Assembly: GCF_028583425.1 (NCBI RefSeq)
Contig: NC_072801.1
Coordinates: 60,899,766 to 60,963,765 of the forward strand
Origin: Eublepharis macularius
Taxonomy: Eukaryota; Chordata; Lepidosauria; Squamata; Eublepharidae
DNA length: 64,000 nucleotides
Reading direction: 5' to 3'
Below the pieces are notes generated by a model that saw only the letters and a program-made list of their open reading frames with translations, was not told where the DNA came from and searched no databases. The stretch's first letter is position 1. The number at the start of each line of letters is the position of its first letter. This document shows, piece after piece, positions 22,086-31,841 of the stretch. A program made the position numbers and the translations under genes.

Positions 22086-22604
22086 CTCATCTCCATGTTT
22101 GGAGATGTTCTCAGGTACTGAATCCAAGATTTTACACTAATGATATAGCCAAAATTCATATTCTAAGGCTCAGAAGAACCCTGAGCAGTTGCAGAACTCA
22201 AAATACAAAGGCTGTCATTAAAGCCCTAAGTTCTTCCCCAGAGGAGACTGCATGTTTTAGGCAAAACTATTACCTCTACTAAATTTACTCTCTCCATCTC
22301 CTCTTCCTCCTGCCAAGCCCTGCTCACTAGGATCTGGTGGTGGCAGACAGCAGCAGAAGGCAACAAGCAGGCAGCCTGGAAGAACAGATTTCCCTCTCCC
22401 TCCTTCTGTTCTGCTGCTGGCTCAAACTCTGTGGGTAGAAGGCAAGGAGCCAGGTGCACCTTGGGAAAGATAGTTCAAAGGGAGCCTGATATTATGGTGG
22501 AGGGAGAAGCAACGGCCCTGATTCAATGATCTTCCTGCAGCTGAGGAAAGGAGTGTCACGTGTCAGTGTCTGACACCTCACTTTTGGCTTTACTTCATTC
22601 ACAG

Positions 22605-22910
22605 CTTCCCATTTACCCAAACCTACCATCTATATGAGCCCCAGCAGGCGGGTTGCCCTTGGAGGACTAGTCAGTATCAAGTGTGAGATTCCAGACGGAC
22701 CTGCAGAGTTTCAAGATGTACCTGCAGAGTTCTTTCTGCATAAGGCTGGAGACCCAGCATCACAAGCAATGAGGAATCAGTGGCATGATGGAGAATTTTC
22801 CATTCATAACGTCAGCTGGAAGCACCAAGGGAAGTACAGCTGCAGCTATTTTTTTAACGATCGTTTTGTGTTCTCTACACGCAGTGCCCCTCTGGAGCTT
22901 CTGGTATCAG
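22605..22910 (+). CDS. Ig-domain exon 8 (membrane-proximal) of LRC-type receptor
   Basis: A 306-bp phase 1-1 exon lies between CATTCACAG and TATCAG|GTATGG. It reads SHLPKPTIYMSPSRRVALGG, SIKCEIPDGP (B-strand Cys), AEFFLHKAGDP (C strand), HQGKYSCSYFF (F-strand Cys) and APLELLVS. It is the last Ig domain before the membrane exon; joining the two gives an Asp junction codon and an open frame. It carries a 21-nt tandem duplication (two ACCTGCAGAGTT units) that adds seven residues ahead of the C strand and is absent from the sister exon at 62907. Confidence 0.88.
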
Positions 22911-23352
22911 GTATGGCATATGAGTATGGACTATTTCCTGGTCCTCAAAGTCTGTACCTTACCAATCTATTTAGCTTGGTTTCCAAATCTATACCCGTAC
23001 CCCTGTTGCTTCTGTATTCTTGGAAAATGATAACCTCTTCCCTCCATTTAGAAAGCAGTGTGGGGAATTTCTCCAACCACTTATAAAGCCAGATAAATTT
23101 TTTGCTTTGAGTGTGTTACCAGAAGAACTGAGATAACAGAATCACTTCAGTCTGTTCTACTACTAATTACTTGTTCAGCACTTGGCCAATCCAATTCTTG
23201 GTTCCCACCAAGATAGCCTCCACTGCTCCTGCATCTGCACCACCAGCAGCTTTATATTATCCTGTCTTTCCTAAAACACAGCCCTAAACATGTAAAAGAA
23301 ATACCAAAGACAGCAAGATTGGTGCCCCTTCCCATAACAAATGCTGAACTTC

Positions 23353-23440
23353 CAGTGCAATCCAAAGCAGAGTTACTCCACTCAAAGCTCATTGACTTCA
23401 GTGGGCTTAGACTGGAGTAACTCTGCTTAGGATTGCACTG
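23353..23440. mobile_element. 88-bp palindromic MITE (CAGTGCAATCC termini)
   Basis: It reads CAGTGCAATCCAAAGCAGAG at the left and CTCTGCTTAGGATTGCACTG at the right, nearly perfect inverted arms meeting at CATTGACTTCAGTG. A half copy is seen at about 30609-30645. CAGTG termini hint at hAT, but the 8-bp flanks match only weakly. Confidence 0.7.
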
Positions 23441-24305
23441 TGAATCACCCAGTCACTCACTACATTGCCCTCAAAGGATCCCTCTGGCAGGAGCAAAGTA
23501 TCAATCATCAAGCAACAACTGTACCAGAGTATTGAAGGTAGCATATAACCCATCCTTCATCTTCAACTTAAACCATCAAGTGTTTGACAAATCCTAAAGC
23601 ATTGCCCCCCCCCCAATGTCATGATGTCATTTCCAGTTTGCACCAGCAGTGACATTGCACAACAACACAACACCTCACTCCCCCCCAATGGCCCTCCTAA
23701 TGACCTTGGTGTGCAATGGGAGATTGGAAAGTCTCTTGCTGACACAGGAGATCTGGTCCCCTTATGGGGGGACAAGAAGGAGGGAGATCTGCTGTCGTTC
23801 TCACATTACAACCACCTAACAGAAGCAGCCTCCCAAGCAGTTCCATCACAATACATTTCTAATCCCCTGTCTGAAATGCCACCCCGCAGCTACCCTGGTT
23901 ATGCTTGTGTCTTTCTACAGTGTCCCCCTTTATTCCCCTCTTTTGTTTTCTGCTATAATATTGGGTGGCTTTTGTTGCAGACCATAATTGCTGTACCATG
24001 GCTCAACCCAGTTTCCAATTCACTGTACAAGGCTTGCATGTCTTGTTCAGCTTTGTTGTTCTTACGGCTGGAAAGATTAAACCAACTCTGCGGGAATGTT
24101 TCTGGTTATAACCAAAGCTGCTTGATTAGCAAATTACTTCTGTCCATGTGAGTGTATGCCCATGATGACCTGTTGGGATGGACCTTACGGAAAGGAAATG
24201 TGTTGTGCATACAGACCCTTTCTGAATGTCCTTGAGTAATTGCCTGAATATAGAAAGTGTTGATTCCACAGGGTGCTTTGATGTAGTCAGTGAATTTGCA
24301 TCCTT

Positions 24306-24967
24306 GGCCGTCGTCACACGGGCTTTTATTTAGCGCTGAAATGGTGCTATTTCCCGGCAAACACCCACCTTATTCCAACACTGTAGCGATTTTCTCTCTT
24401 CTGCTTTGTGCTTGATAGTCGTGCTATTTTGTGCCTCAGTGTGAATGCCTCGCATCGATGTATTTCGCCTCACAACATCCTATGCCCTCCCTTCAATCCC
24501 AGAATCCATTTCTTCCTGCGACTTCCCTTTTTTTTATTTTATTATGTCCTTATAACACCATAACGACATAACACAATGCAAATTTTCTGCTGAAGTAAAA
24601 ATGACTCAGTCGCCATGGCAGAGTCTTCAGCGATGGGGATCACGTCAGACAGGGAGTTTTCTGCGGGCAAAGGGCTATTTATATAATTTCAAAGTTGGAA
24701 AAACAAAAGGGTCGTAATGTTTTGCTCTAACGGAATGTTTATATGCTGTTATTCCGTTATAGCGGAATTAAACGCCAGAATAATTTAAAAAGGGGGGGGA
24801 GGAGCTGCTTCTGCGCGGTTAGAGAGAACAGAACAGAGTGCTTCGGTGTGGACAGCTGGTGGCGCGAAGAGCCGTTAGGTGACCCAAAGAAACGTTACTG
24901 TGCCGATAACAGGTAGGACGCTATATGCTGTAAATTTAACGGAAGAGATGCCCGTGTGACGACGGCC
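24306..24967. mobile_element. 662-bp MITE with GGCCGTCGTCACACGGGC termini
   Basis: Perfect 18-bp terminal inverted repeats (GGCCGTCGTCACACGGGC and GCCCGTGTGACGACGGCC) are flanked by CTT on both sides (24303-24305 and 24968-24970). The inside is non-coding, with sub-terminal inverted pieces such as TTATAACACCATAACG and CGTAATGTTTTGC. It is a non-autonomous DNA element. The 3-bp flank repeat is short enough that the target duplication is only a suggestion. Confidence 0.8.
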
Positions 24968-25018
24968 CTTGTCTGTCTGTTTGTGTGTACTGATCCTGAC
25001 TCCCTCATTTCCTTCCAG

Positions 25019-25137
25019 ACTCCACCCAGCTCAACATCATCCGCTTGGCAACAGGAAGCCTGATCTTCTTGTTCCTTACTTATATCATAATTTTGGATCA
25101 TCGCTACTGGAGAGAAAATGGACTAAGTGTTAGCTAA
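25019..25137 (+). CDS. Transmembrane and tail exon of LRC-type activating receptor
   Basis: The acceptor CCTCATTTCCTTCCAG is preceded by a good pyrimidine tract. The exon encodes STQLNIIRLATGSLIFLFLT, YIIILDHRYWRENGLSVS and a TAA stop. A single membrane span of about 20 residues has an Arg near its outer edge in the N-x-x-R setting seen in FCAR, GP6, OSCAR and NCR1, which pair with the FcR gamma chain. The tail is about 13 residues and has no ITIM or ITAM. This predicts an activating receptor that depends on an adaptor (inference from family knowledge). Joining to exon 8 keeps the frame. The tail end is still traceable at 63281-63316 in the second copy. Confidence 0.88.
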
Positions 25138-25329
25138 CTCTCATCTTCTCTGTGTGTTATTTCCTTTCCACGTAAAAACTGACCCAGAATTCTGACAGTC
25201 TTGGAGATTTTTAAAGCTCAGTGCAAAAGTCCACAATTACTTTCACATTCATTCTTATTCATTCTCATTCCCTGGAATCTCTGTGTAAAGACAACAGGGG
25301 TGCACAACTGAAACAATTGCAAAGTTGAA

Positions 25330-25335
25330 AATAAA
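25330..25335 (+). terminator. Polyadenylation signal of the Ig receptor
   Basis: AATAAA lies 193 bp after the stop codon, the first canonical signal downstream of the membrane exon. The second copy near 63510 has a changed sequence here (AAACAAACC). Confidence 0.5.
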
Positions 25336-27578
25336 CCTTGATTAGAATGAAGTAGGCTGCATTGTGAAAGTACGGCAACCACCGTCCGATTTCATCATCT
25401 TGCCTTTCCCTATGAGTTTCAGGATTTGAAATGCTGAAGATTAAACCAAGGGCTCAAAGAAATGAAAAGATCGTCACCATCTCATTCAATAGAAAAACTG
25501 CAAGTTCATGAGGCCTCCATTTGCCTTGTGGGTGTGCAGGAAAGGCTTAACCCTTCAGCATCCACTTGGTTCTACTGTTTGGAATCAAACTCCATACTTT
25601 GTTTTTAGCATTTTAAAGTGAAGAAAATGTCCTGTGTGTGTGGCAATTTGCATAAGAATGGTCACCCATCTCTTGTGGTGCTGTTTCATTGACACCCAGC
25701 TGCCCTGACACTGCTGAGCTTGGCCCCTGCTCACAGGGGCAACCTGTAGGGAGGGATGTACTCCAGGAATGCCTGCTGAGTCACCAAATTGGTGGTGCAA
25801 TCCATGGGCCATGCCACATGCGTTGGCGGGCCATGTGCAGCCCATGAGCCACCCTTGGTGTAGACAAGCCTTTGCCTGAGTCTCTGGCGATCCATGTACA
25901 GTGCAAAAAGGGCAGACATTTGCTGCTAAATGGCTCAGTAAAATAACTCCTCCTTTTATCTGGGATGTGAAGAGCCATGCAACTAGCAGTCTTCTTCAAA
26001 AGAGGCTACCTGCAACCTCTTTCATCTTATTGGTGGTCATGAGAGTCTGACAGTTAATTTTCCCCACACAAACAAGTAACATGGTTTATTGCAGGGGTTC
26101 CAACTCTTTTGACCTTTCAGCATTTTTGGCATTTTGAGGGAGAGTCATGGGTGCCAAGCAAAAAATGGCTGCCACAGGAGGTGGAGCCAAACACAGCTTC
26201 CAGAACTTGAGCACCTGCCAGCAGGTGAGCCAAGCCAGATCAATGCTCAGCCTCAAACTAAAGAAGGCTGCGTGGCTGTCTCAACTGATCTACTAGGTGT
26301 AAGCCTTGTGCTGCAGGCGCCAAGCCCCCTGCCTGCAGCTCCGCACTCCAGTTCACACTGCGAAGTCTAGCTGGCCAAGCCAGCAACCCTGCTCCAGAGG
26401 AACCCAGACCTGGCCAGCCTGCAGAGCACAGGACAGTTGTACATGCACTATTTACATATGTTCTGCACGGAAATCTGCACCTACTGAGAGATGATGTTGC
26501 TACCCATCTGGCACCTGAGATAGTAGGCATTCTTCACATCTTTTCAAGCACTGTTTTGCAGCCACAAGGAGCAGATTATATGTCCTTTAAAAAGCCCTGT
26601 GATTCTCTAGAAGCTGACTTCTGCTTCCAGTTCCACATTCTTAGATGTTTCCATGATCCAAAAAACCCATACCTTGTATAGAGTCCCGAGAAAGAAGCTG
26701 ACGGCTCTGTCTTCCCTCTGGAGGCTCATTGACATGGATAGTCTTCATCTCTGCTGGGATCTGCTATCAGTTTGCTATCAATGAAGTCCAGGACAACTTG
26801 TTAAGTTAAATGTGTGCCACTAGGAAATATTCCAGTTAATCCATGGCAGAGTCATTGGAAAGAAAAGATATCCCCAGGTGCCTTTCCAAGATTATTAGTC
26901 TGGGGATGCTGAATTTGGACCCTTAATCACTCTTGTGATTCAGACAGTGTTCGTTAAGATTTAACACACTGTTTTCAGCACAGTGGTGCTTACGTAACAA
27001 GGCAGAATTAAGCCAAGGTAGGCTTATTACATCCCCTTCTGAAGATTGGAGATCCCAGGCAGTCCTCTTGAGATGTCACTCCATAAGTAGGGTTCCAAGT
27101 TGGCTGCCAGTGGTGGGCAAACTCCTGGAGGTTTCCCCCCGTGCCTGCTGATTGCTGGCGATTGGCAGGAGATGGCAAGCAGTCCAGCAATCACCCTCCA
27201 CCAGCAGACAACCCAGGCAAATGCGCAGTGCCCACGGTCCCAGCCAGGCAGGATGACATCACTTTGAGAAGTGATACCATCACGCTGGCTGCAAAAGTTC
27301 TTTGCGCGGGTTGATTTCTGCTCCAAACAGGCCAGTTTAGAAAGCGCATGTGTGAAGGAAAGAACAACATTGAGTACTGGGCACCCCCTCCCACCAGTTG
27401 CCAGGAAGACACATTGTTCTCATCTCCTCCTTTTTATCCGCACAACAACTTTCTGAGATGTTATGGCTGAGAGGGTGTGATGGGCCCAAGGTCTCCCTGT
27501 GAACTTCCAATGCAGAGTGGGGATTCAAATCTGGGCCTCACTGATCCTAGTCTACGCCAAATAGGTTCTGACGACTGA

Positions 27579-27775
27579 GAGCCAAGCTACAAGTGATGAA
27601 TTACACTTGCCTGGCAAGTGAACATACTCACGTGTATTCCTCCCTGTTCACTTGCCATTCACTTGCGCGCCGCTTGATCAAGTGGAGCGCAAGTGAATGG
27701 CAAGTGAACAGGGAAGAATACACGTGAATCTGTTCACTTGCCAGACAAGTGTCATTCGTCACTTGTAGCTTGGCT
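27579..27775. mobile_element. Palindromic MITE, AAGTGACGAATGACACTTG family, copy 4
   Basis: The left end GAGCCAAGCTACAAGTGATG pairs with CATTCGTCACTTGTAGCTTG and GCTC at the right. Inner arms carry CACTTGCCTGGCAAGTGAAC and a symmetrical centre CTTGATCAAG. TGA precedes the left end, but the right flank reads AGT, so the target duplication is not clear here. Confidence 0.75.
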
Positions 27776-28019
27776 CAGTGAGAAGCTCTTCAATCCCCTC
27801 CCTCTCTTTACTGCCTGCACTTTTCTGGCTTCCTGAGAGTAAAGCTTTGCTTCTATTGTAAATACCAGAGGTTTGTTTCGGACACATAACCTGTGATAAG
27901 ATGGCTGGATTTGAGTCCAGTGGCACCTTAGAGACAACCAAGATTTTCTGAGTGCAAGCTTTCAAGAGTCAGAGCTCCCTTCTTCAGACATGAGCTGCGT
28001 GATAGGATGGCACAATTCC

Positions 28020-28450
28020 CTTCATTTTAGGCTTTGCAAATCCCACCATCATCCAAAAGAAGATTGCCAATTTTGAATCCTCTACCTTTATTTTCTGATG
28101 AGTTATGTCTTCCACGGATAACCGTAGCTTCCAGTGCAAAAAATTTAGGGGGTAGGGGGTTTGCGAGGACTGCATGGGTCAGGAATCTGTTCCATCTCCT
28201 TTCCTATTTGGTACAACAACTCCCACAAGCATCCAGAAGCTGGTGGCCAATTTTGAGGCTGCTGGCCTCAAAAATTTGTGGATGAGCTATGCCTGCCCCA
28301 GTCAACTGTAGCTTCCAGTGCAAACAGCAGGTATGTGTGTGGGGGCGGGCGGGCGGGGGTGTCTGAAGGTAACCTTGGTCCGGGATCTTCCATTTCTCTT
28401 GGGTACAGCAACTCCCTTCATCCTGAAGCTAGAGACCAAAATACTCAGAA
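28020..28450. repeat. Degenerate tandem repeat, period about 187 bp, 2.3 units
   Basis: Units share GGTACAACAACTCCCA, CATCCAGAAGCTGGTGGCC, AATTTTGA, GATGAGYTATG and GTAGCTTCCAGTGCAAA, seen around 28034-28135, 28210-28325 and in shorter form at 28400-28440. Between units lie G-rich stretches such as GGGGGCGGGCGGGCGGGGG. Confidence 0.65.
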
Positions 28451-29081
28451 GTTCCAGACACAAAATACACACCTGGTTTGTCCCATAGTGTGGTAACATT
28501 CTCATTTTAGTGTGAGCCGTCTGTTTCCTTGCGGTTCAAATAAAAGTGAGAACCAGACCTTTGGAAAGGAGAAGGGGTTGTTTAAATTTGGGATCCTTTG
28601 CCTAGCAAGCAGCTCATTTTGGAGGTTTGAGCTAACTAGGTCCCCAGATTCTCATCACACCATACATGGAAGGCTTAGAAATCTCATTGGCACTGCATGG
28701 GCACTGCATACACGAAGTCCCAGATGCAGCCTCACATCTCAGGTATCCAGGCTGGGGAAAATCTTGTAGACCTGCTATCGGTTACAGTAAACAAATCTGG
28801 GGCAAAGTGAGTGAGCCAAAGGTCTAATTCAGAACAGGCATCTTCATATAGTCATTCCATGAAGATGACAGTGCAATAATAAGGAAACACCATCAAGAAG
28901 TCATTCTGGCTGCAACAAAGGCTTTAATTGACTGCCACAGGAAAGGCAGCAAGAGCCTGAGTGCTATTAACTTAGGACCTTTCCTCTAGGAACACAGTTC
29001 CGGATAACACAGTTCCTTCTGTCATGATATAGATAGGACTCTACCCATATAGCAAGTCCTGAAACAGCATCTTCTGCTGAG

Positions 29082-29350
29082 AGCTGTTGTAGCACAATGG
29101 TTGAGTGGTTTGGCTGCAAATCAGCAGCACGGGTTCAAATCCCACTACTACCATGAGCTCAGCAGGTGGCCTTGGATCAGCCACTCCTCTCAGTCCCAGC
29201 TGTCCAGCTGTATTGTGTGAGTAATAACAACACTAACTTGTTCACTGCTCTGAATAGTAGTGTCTCTGTGGCAGTTCATTAAAGCCTCTGTTACAACCAG
29301 AATGGCTTTCTAGAAGAGCAGTATATAAGTGCAGTTATTATTATCTTCTA
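29082..29350 (+). repeat. tRNA-derived SINE, near full length
   Basis: A pol III A-box-like AGCACAATGGTTGAGTGG and B-box GGTTCAAATCC lie about 36 bp apart, followed by the body GTGGCCTTGGATCAGCCACT, CACTAACTTGTTCACTGC and a TATATAAGTGCAG-ATTATT tail. It is the same family as 12905-13090. Confidence 0.75.
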
Positions 29351-29572
29351 GGCCAATAGCTTTTTGATATTGGTTTGATTGGGCTAAAAATTGCTTCTCA
29401 AATGTAATTTTCCCTCTCTTGTCCCTGAGCTTAGCTATCAGCCAGGGACTTATCCTGATGCTCATTGCGGAATCAAAGATCCTGTCTGTACTATAAATGT
29501 GTACAGGTTTTCAACCCGTTTTGAATGGTCATGGCTTTCTCCTAACTATCCTGAAAGCTGAAGCCTATCAAG

Positions 29573-29725
29573 GGCTGATTCCGCACATGTTGGATAATGC
29601 ACTTTCAATGCACTTTATCAATTGTTTGAGGTGGATTTTTTGTTCCGCACACAAAAAAATCCATTCCAAATGATCTATAAAGAGGATTGGAAGTGCATTA
29701 TCCAACATGTGTGGAATCATTCAAG
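29573..29725. mobile_element. Palindromic MITE (CCGCACATGTTGGATAATGC)
   Basis: The left arm GATTCCGCACATGTTGGATA is mirrored by TATCCAACATGTGTGGAATC at the right. The inner CACTTTCAATGCAC pairs with GGAAGTGCAT. It resembles the foldback at 16934-17085 in length and layout. Confidence 0.75.
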
Positions 29726-29789
29726 GTGCAGAGAGTTCTGTTATGCACTTCTTCACACTTCTGTTATATACTTCTTCCCAGTTCTTTGT

Positions 29790-29985
29790 GGCTCATTCTT
29801 ACATGCCCAGGGTAATGTCAATTGTCACTTTGGGGGTCAGGAAGCAATTTTCCCAGGCTAGTTTCGCTAGGGACCTTGACAATATGTTGCCATCTTCTGA
29901 GCATGGAGCAAGGGCCACTGGGTGTGTTAGACTAGATGACCTTGGAAGTGCCTTATAACTTTATGAATCTATGATTCACACAAGA
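29790..29985 (+). repeat. CR1-like LINE 3' tail
   Basis: GGAGCAAGGGCCACTGGGTG, TTAGACTAGATGACCTTGGA and ATGAATCTATGATTC resemble the ATGATTCTATG-ending 3' tip of CR1-type elements, as at 55300-55348. The match is diverged, and the upstream limit is a guess. Confidence 0.45.
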
Positions 29986-30654
29986 TATAATTAACATGGA
30001 ATTTGCCACCATAAAGAGATTAAACAGATTCATGGAAGATTAGGTCTGCGTAAGTCAGCTGTGACCTGATGGCACATGCACACAAGGTCCCCATGAGTGC
30101 CTATAAGGCATCATGTTGGCTAAACATAACTTTCATGTTCAGAGGCAATGGATCTTTGCTGGGATGCAGCAACAGGGAGAGCCTTTTCCATGCCCTGCTG
30201 ATACCCATTTCAGGGGTCTCTGATTGTCTTCTTTGGAAATCACGACACTGGATAATGGAGTATTGGTCCAACCCAGCAAGGCTCTTATGTTCTTTGTTCT
30301 TGTAAAACATTTCCCAAATCTTCACTTACAGAACTACAATCCCTAGAATTTCCAAGGAAGAGGAAGTGACAATTAAGCTAGTTTAAATTTATGTATGAAT
30401 GTGCCAATAGTTCCTAGTGTATCCTGGTAACCTGCATGAAGGTCAGTACGGGGGGGTTAGTATCCAGTGTTGCCTTCATCTCCAAAGGTCCAAGGAAGTT
30501 CTTAAACAGACAGGAACCAATATAGTAGACCCTTGAGTTTCCTGCCTGAATAACTTCAGAACATCTTGTCTGAAACACATGCCTAGAGGTATCAGTTTCT
30601 AGACTAACAGTGCTATCCCATGCAGAGTTACTCGAGTCTAAGCCCTCTTTCCAC

Positions 30655-30765
30655 TATTAGCTAGTTAAGTATGAATTAGCTAGCTAAGTATTAGCTAGTA
30701 CTAACTGGCTACTATTAACTAATTAGCATTAACTAGCTAGTATTAGCTAGTTAAGTATGAATCTG
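30655..30765. repeat. TTAGCTAG-rich short repeat just after the FUT2-like stop codon
   Basis: TTAGCTAGTTAAGTATGAAT occurs twice about 86 bp apart, with further TTAGCTAG, TTAACTAG and TAGTACTAACT variants between. It lies immediately downstream (on the minus strand) of the fucosyltransferase stop. Confidence 0.6.
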
Positions 30766-30773
30766 CACCTAAA

Positions 30774-31841
30774 TTATGACTTGGGTAGTAGAGGAGAAAG
30801 GTCAGCTGGGATCCCAATCCATTCAGGCAAGAAGGCTGCAGATGGCTTGAATACCTTGAAGTGAGGCGAGCCTGGGAGGGTATAGTTGGCCAAGTAAATA
30901 GTCTCCCCACCAGCCAGGTAGCTGGCCCAGATGCCATATGACCCAATGGTCATTATGGTGTGGTTGCAATGAGCAATGAGAGCAAAGTCCCTCCCTGGGG
31001 ATGATTCCCGCCCATCGCCAGCAAAATAAACATCTCCCTTGGTAGCATCAATGTTCTGCTTGCACCAATCCATCCCATTACTGACCACCACAAAGATGGC
31101 ATCATGGTATTTCTCTCTGAAGTAATTCATGGCTTTCTCCAGATAACCTTTGTCAGCCACTACACCTTTCCAGACATTGGGCATTAGATTCACATAATCC
31201 CCTCTCCGGACATGCACTCCAATGTATGTGACCTCCTTGCGCTGCCCCCGCAGCTGCAGAAGGTATCGGTCGGTTTCCTCCTTGATGTAGTCATGGAAGG
31301 TGAACTCCTGAAGTATCTCCTGGTGGATGTGGTGATAAAAAGTGTAAGAATAAGGGTAGCCTGTTAGCCGCACATACTTGCCCTGGATGTGATGATACTC
31401 CTCCGACATCCAGTTATGGAGATGGTAGTTTTTCCAGGGGATTTTGCCAACCAATTCAGAAGGGATCACAGGCAAAGTGATCTTGAATATTGTTGCCAGA
31501 TACTGGTGCATGGCTGGAAGGATGTAGGCTTGATGCCCATTGAGCTTGGCTAAGGCATAGAGGGTGGCATATTCTCCCATCTGGTTTCCCAAACGACCGA
31601 TAGAGTTCACTGTCCATATACCTCTATCCAAGTTCTTAGAGGGTGTTCCGGGAGTTGTGTTGAGGAAGGAAGTATGTTCATGGTTTGAAAGAGTAAATAT
31701 GTTTTTGATACTGATCCTCCACCATGGGTAATAATTGTTTTTCTGCAGGTGCAAAAATGTGGAGACAGACAAAAGGCTAAAGAAAACCAGACAGATCACA
31801 AGGGTTGGTCGACTGAAGAGGCGTCTTTCTGGAAGATACAT
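30774..31841 (-). CDS. FUT2: Galactoside alpha-1,2-fucosyltransferase (FUT2-like), complete
   Basis: A 355-residue intact frame encodes a Golgi type II membrane enzyme of family GT11. It moves L-fucose from GDP-fucose onto terminal galactose in alpha-1,2 linkage to make H-type antigens. Residues about 12-31 form the signal anchor ([18 protein letters not shown]), followed by a stem with an N-glycosylation site (NTT). The catalytic domain carries [19 protein letters not shown], the donor-binding [43 protein letters not shown] and [15 protein letters not shown]. The [19 protein letters not shown] and EILQEFT wording and the LSPLL end fit FUT2 better than FUT1. Human FUT2 is 343 residues. A TTTCTGTAG acceptor 19 bp upstream of the ATG suggests the usual layout, with the coding part in one exon and 5' UTR exons upstream. 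It is transcribed opposite to the Ig receptor. Confidence 0.93.
   Translation of the reverse strand: MYLPERRLFSRPTLVICLVFFSLLSVSTFLHLQKNNYYPWWRISIKNIFTLSNHEHTSFLNTTPGTPSKNLDRGIWTVNSIGRLGNQMGEYATLYALAKLNGHQAYILPAMHQYLATIFKITLPVIPSELVGKIPWKNYHLHNWMSEEYHHIQGKYVRLTGYPYSYTFYHHIHQEILQEFTFHDYIKEETDRYLLQLRGQRKEVTYIGVHVRRGDYVNLMPNVWKGVVADKGYLEKAMNYFREKYHDAIFVVVSNGMDWCKQNIDATKGDVYFAGDGRESSPGRDFALIAHCNHTIMTIGSYGIWASYLAGGETIYLANYTLPGSPHFKVFKPSAAFLPEWIGIPADLSPLLPKS

Larger units (their letters stand above)
17941..22604 (+). other. Long intron between Ig exons 7 and 8 filled with transposons
   Basis: This 4.7-kb intron carries, in order, a CpG-rich palindrome (18015-18228), an L2-like tail (18390-18485), an AAGTGA MITE (18774-18891), a minus-strand L2 reverse-transcriptase fragment (18895-19560) broken by a hAT MITE (19075-19240), and a plus-strand L2 3' part (19930-21533) broken by a 648-bp foldback (20049-20696). 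About 19560-19930 is unassigned. Positions 21640-22090 hold a GC-rich repeat ending in the hAT-MITE right terminus. Confidence 0.6.
22911..25018 (+). other. Intron before the transmembrane exon
   Basis: It includes a small CAGTGCAATCC palindrome (23353-23440) and a 662-bp foldback element (24306-24967) that ends only 51 bp before the membrane exon. Most of this 2.1-kb stretch is absent from the second copy near 63280. No coding sequence is recognised. Confidence 0.5.
25400..30600. other. Intergenic region with repeats, no gene recognised
   Basis: Positions up to about 25790 are shared with the second receptor copy at the window end. Beyond that there are a GATGTCACTTC palindrome (27251-27283), an AAGTGA MITE (27579-27775), a degenerate tandem repeat (28020-28450), a tRNA SINE (29082-29350), a foldback (29573-29725) and a CR1-like tail (29790-29985). 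Short open frames show no domain. Confidence 0.5.

Noticed and set aside
25138-26000. Cytoplasmic ITIM/ITAM exons after the membrane exon
   Set aside because: The membrane exon ends in a stop codon, and no Y-x-x-L/I frame with splice sites was found downstream.
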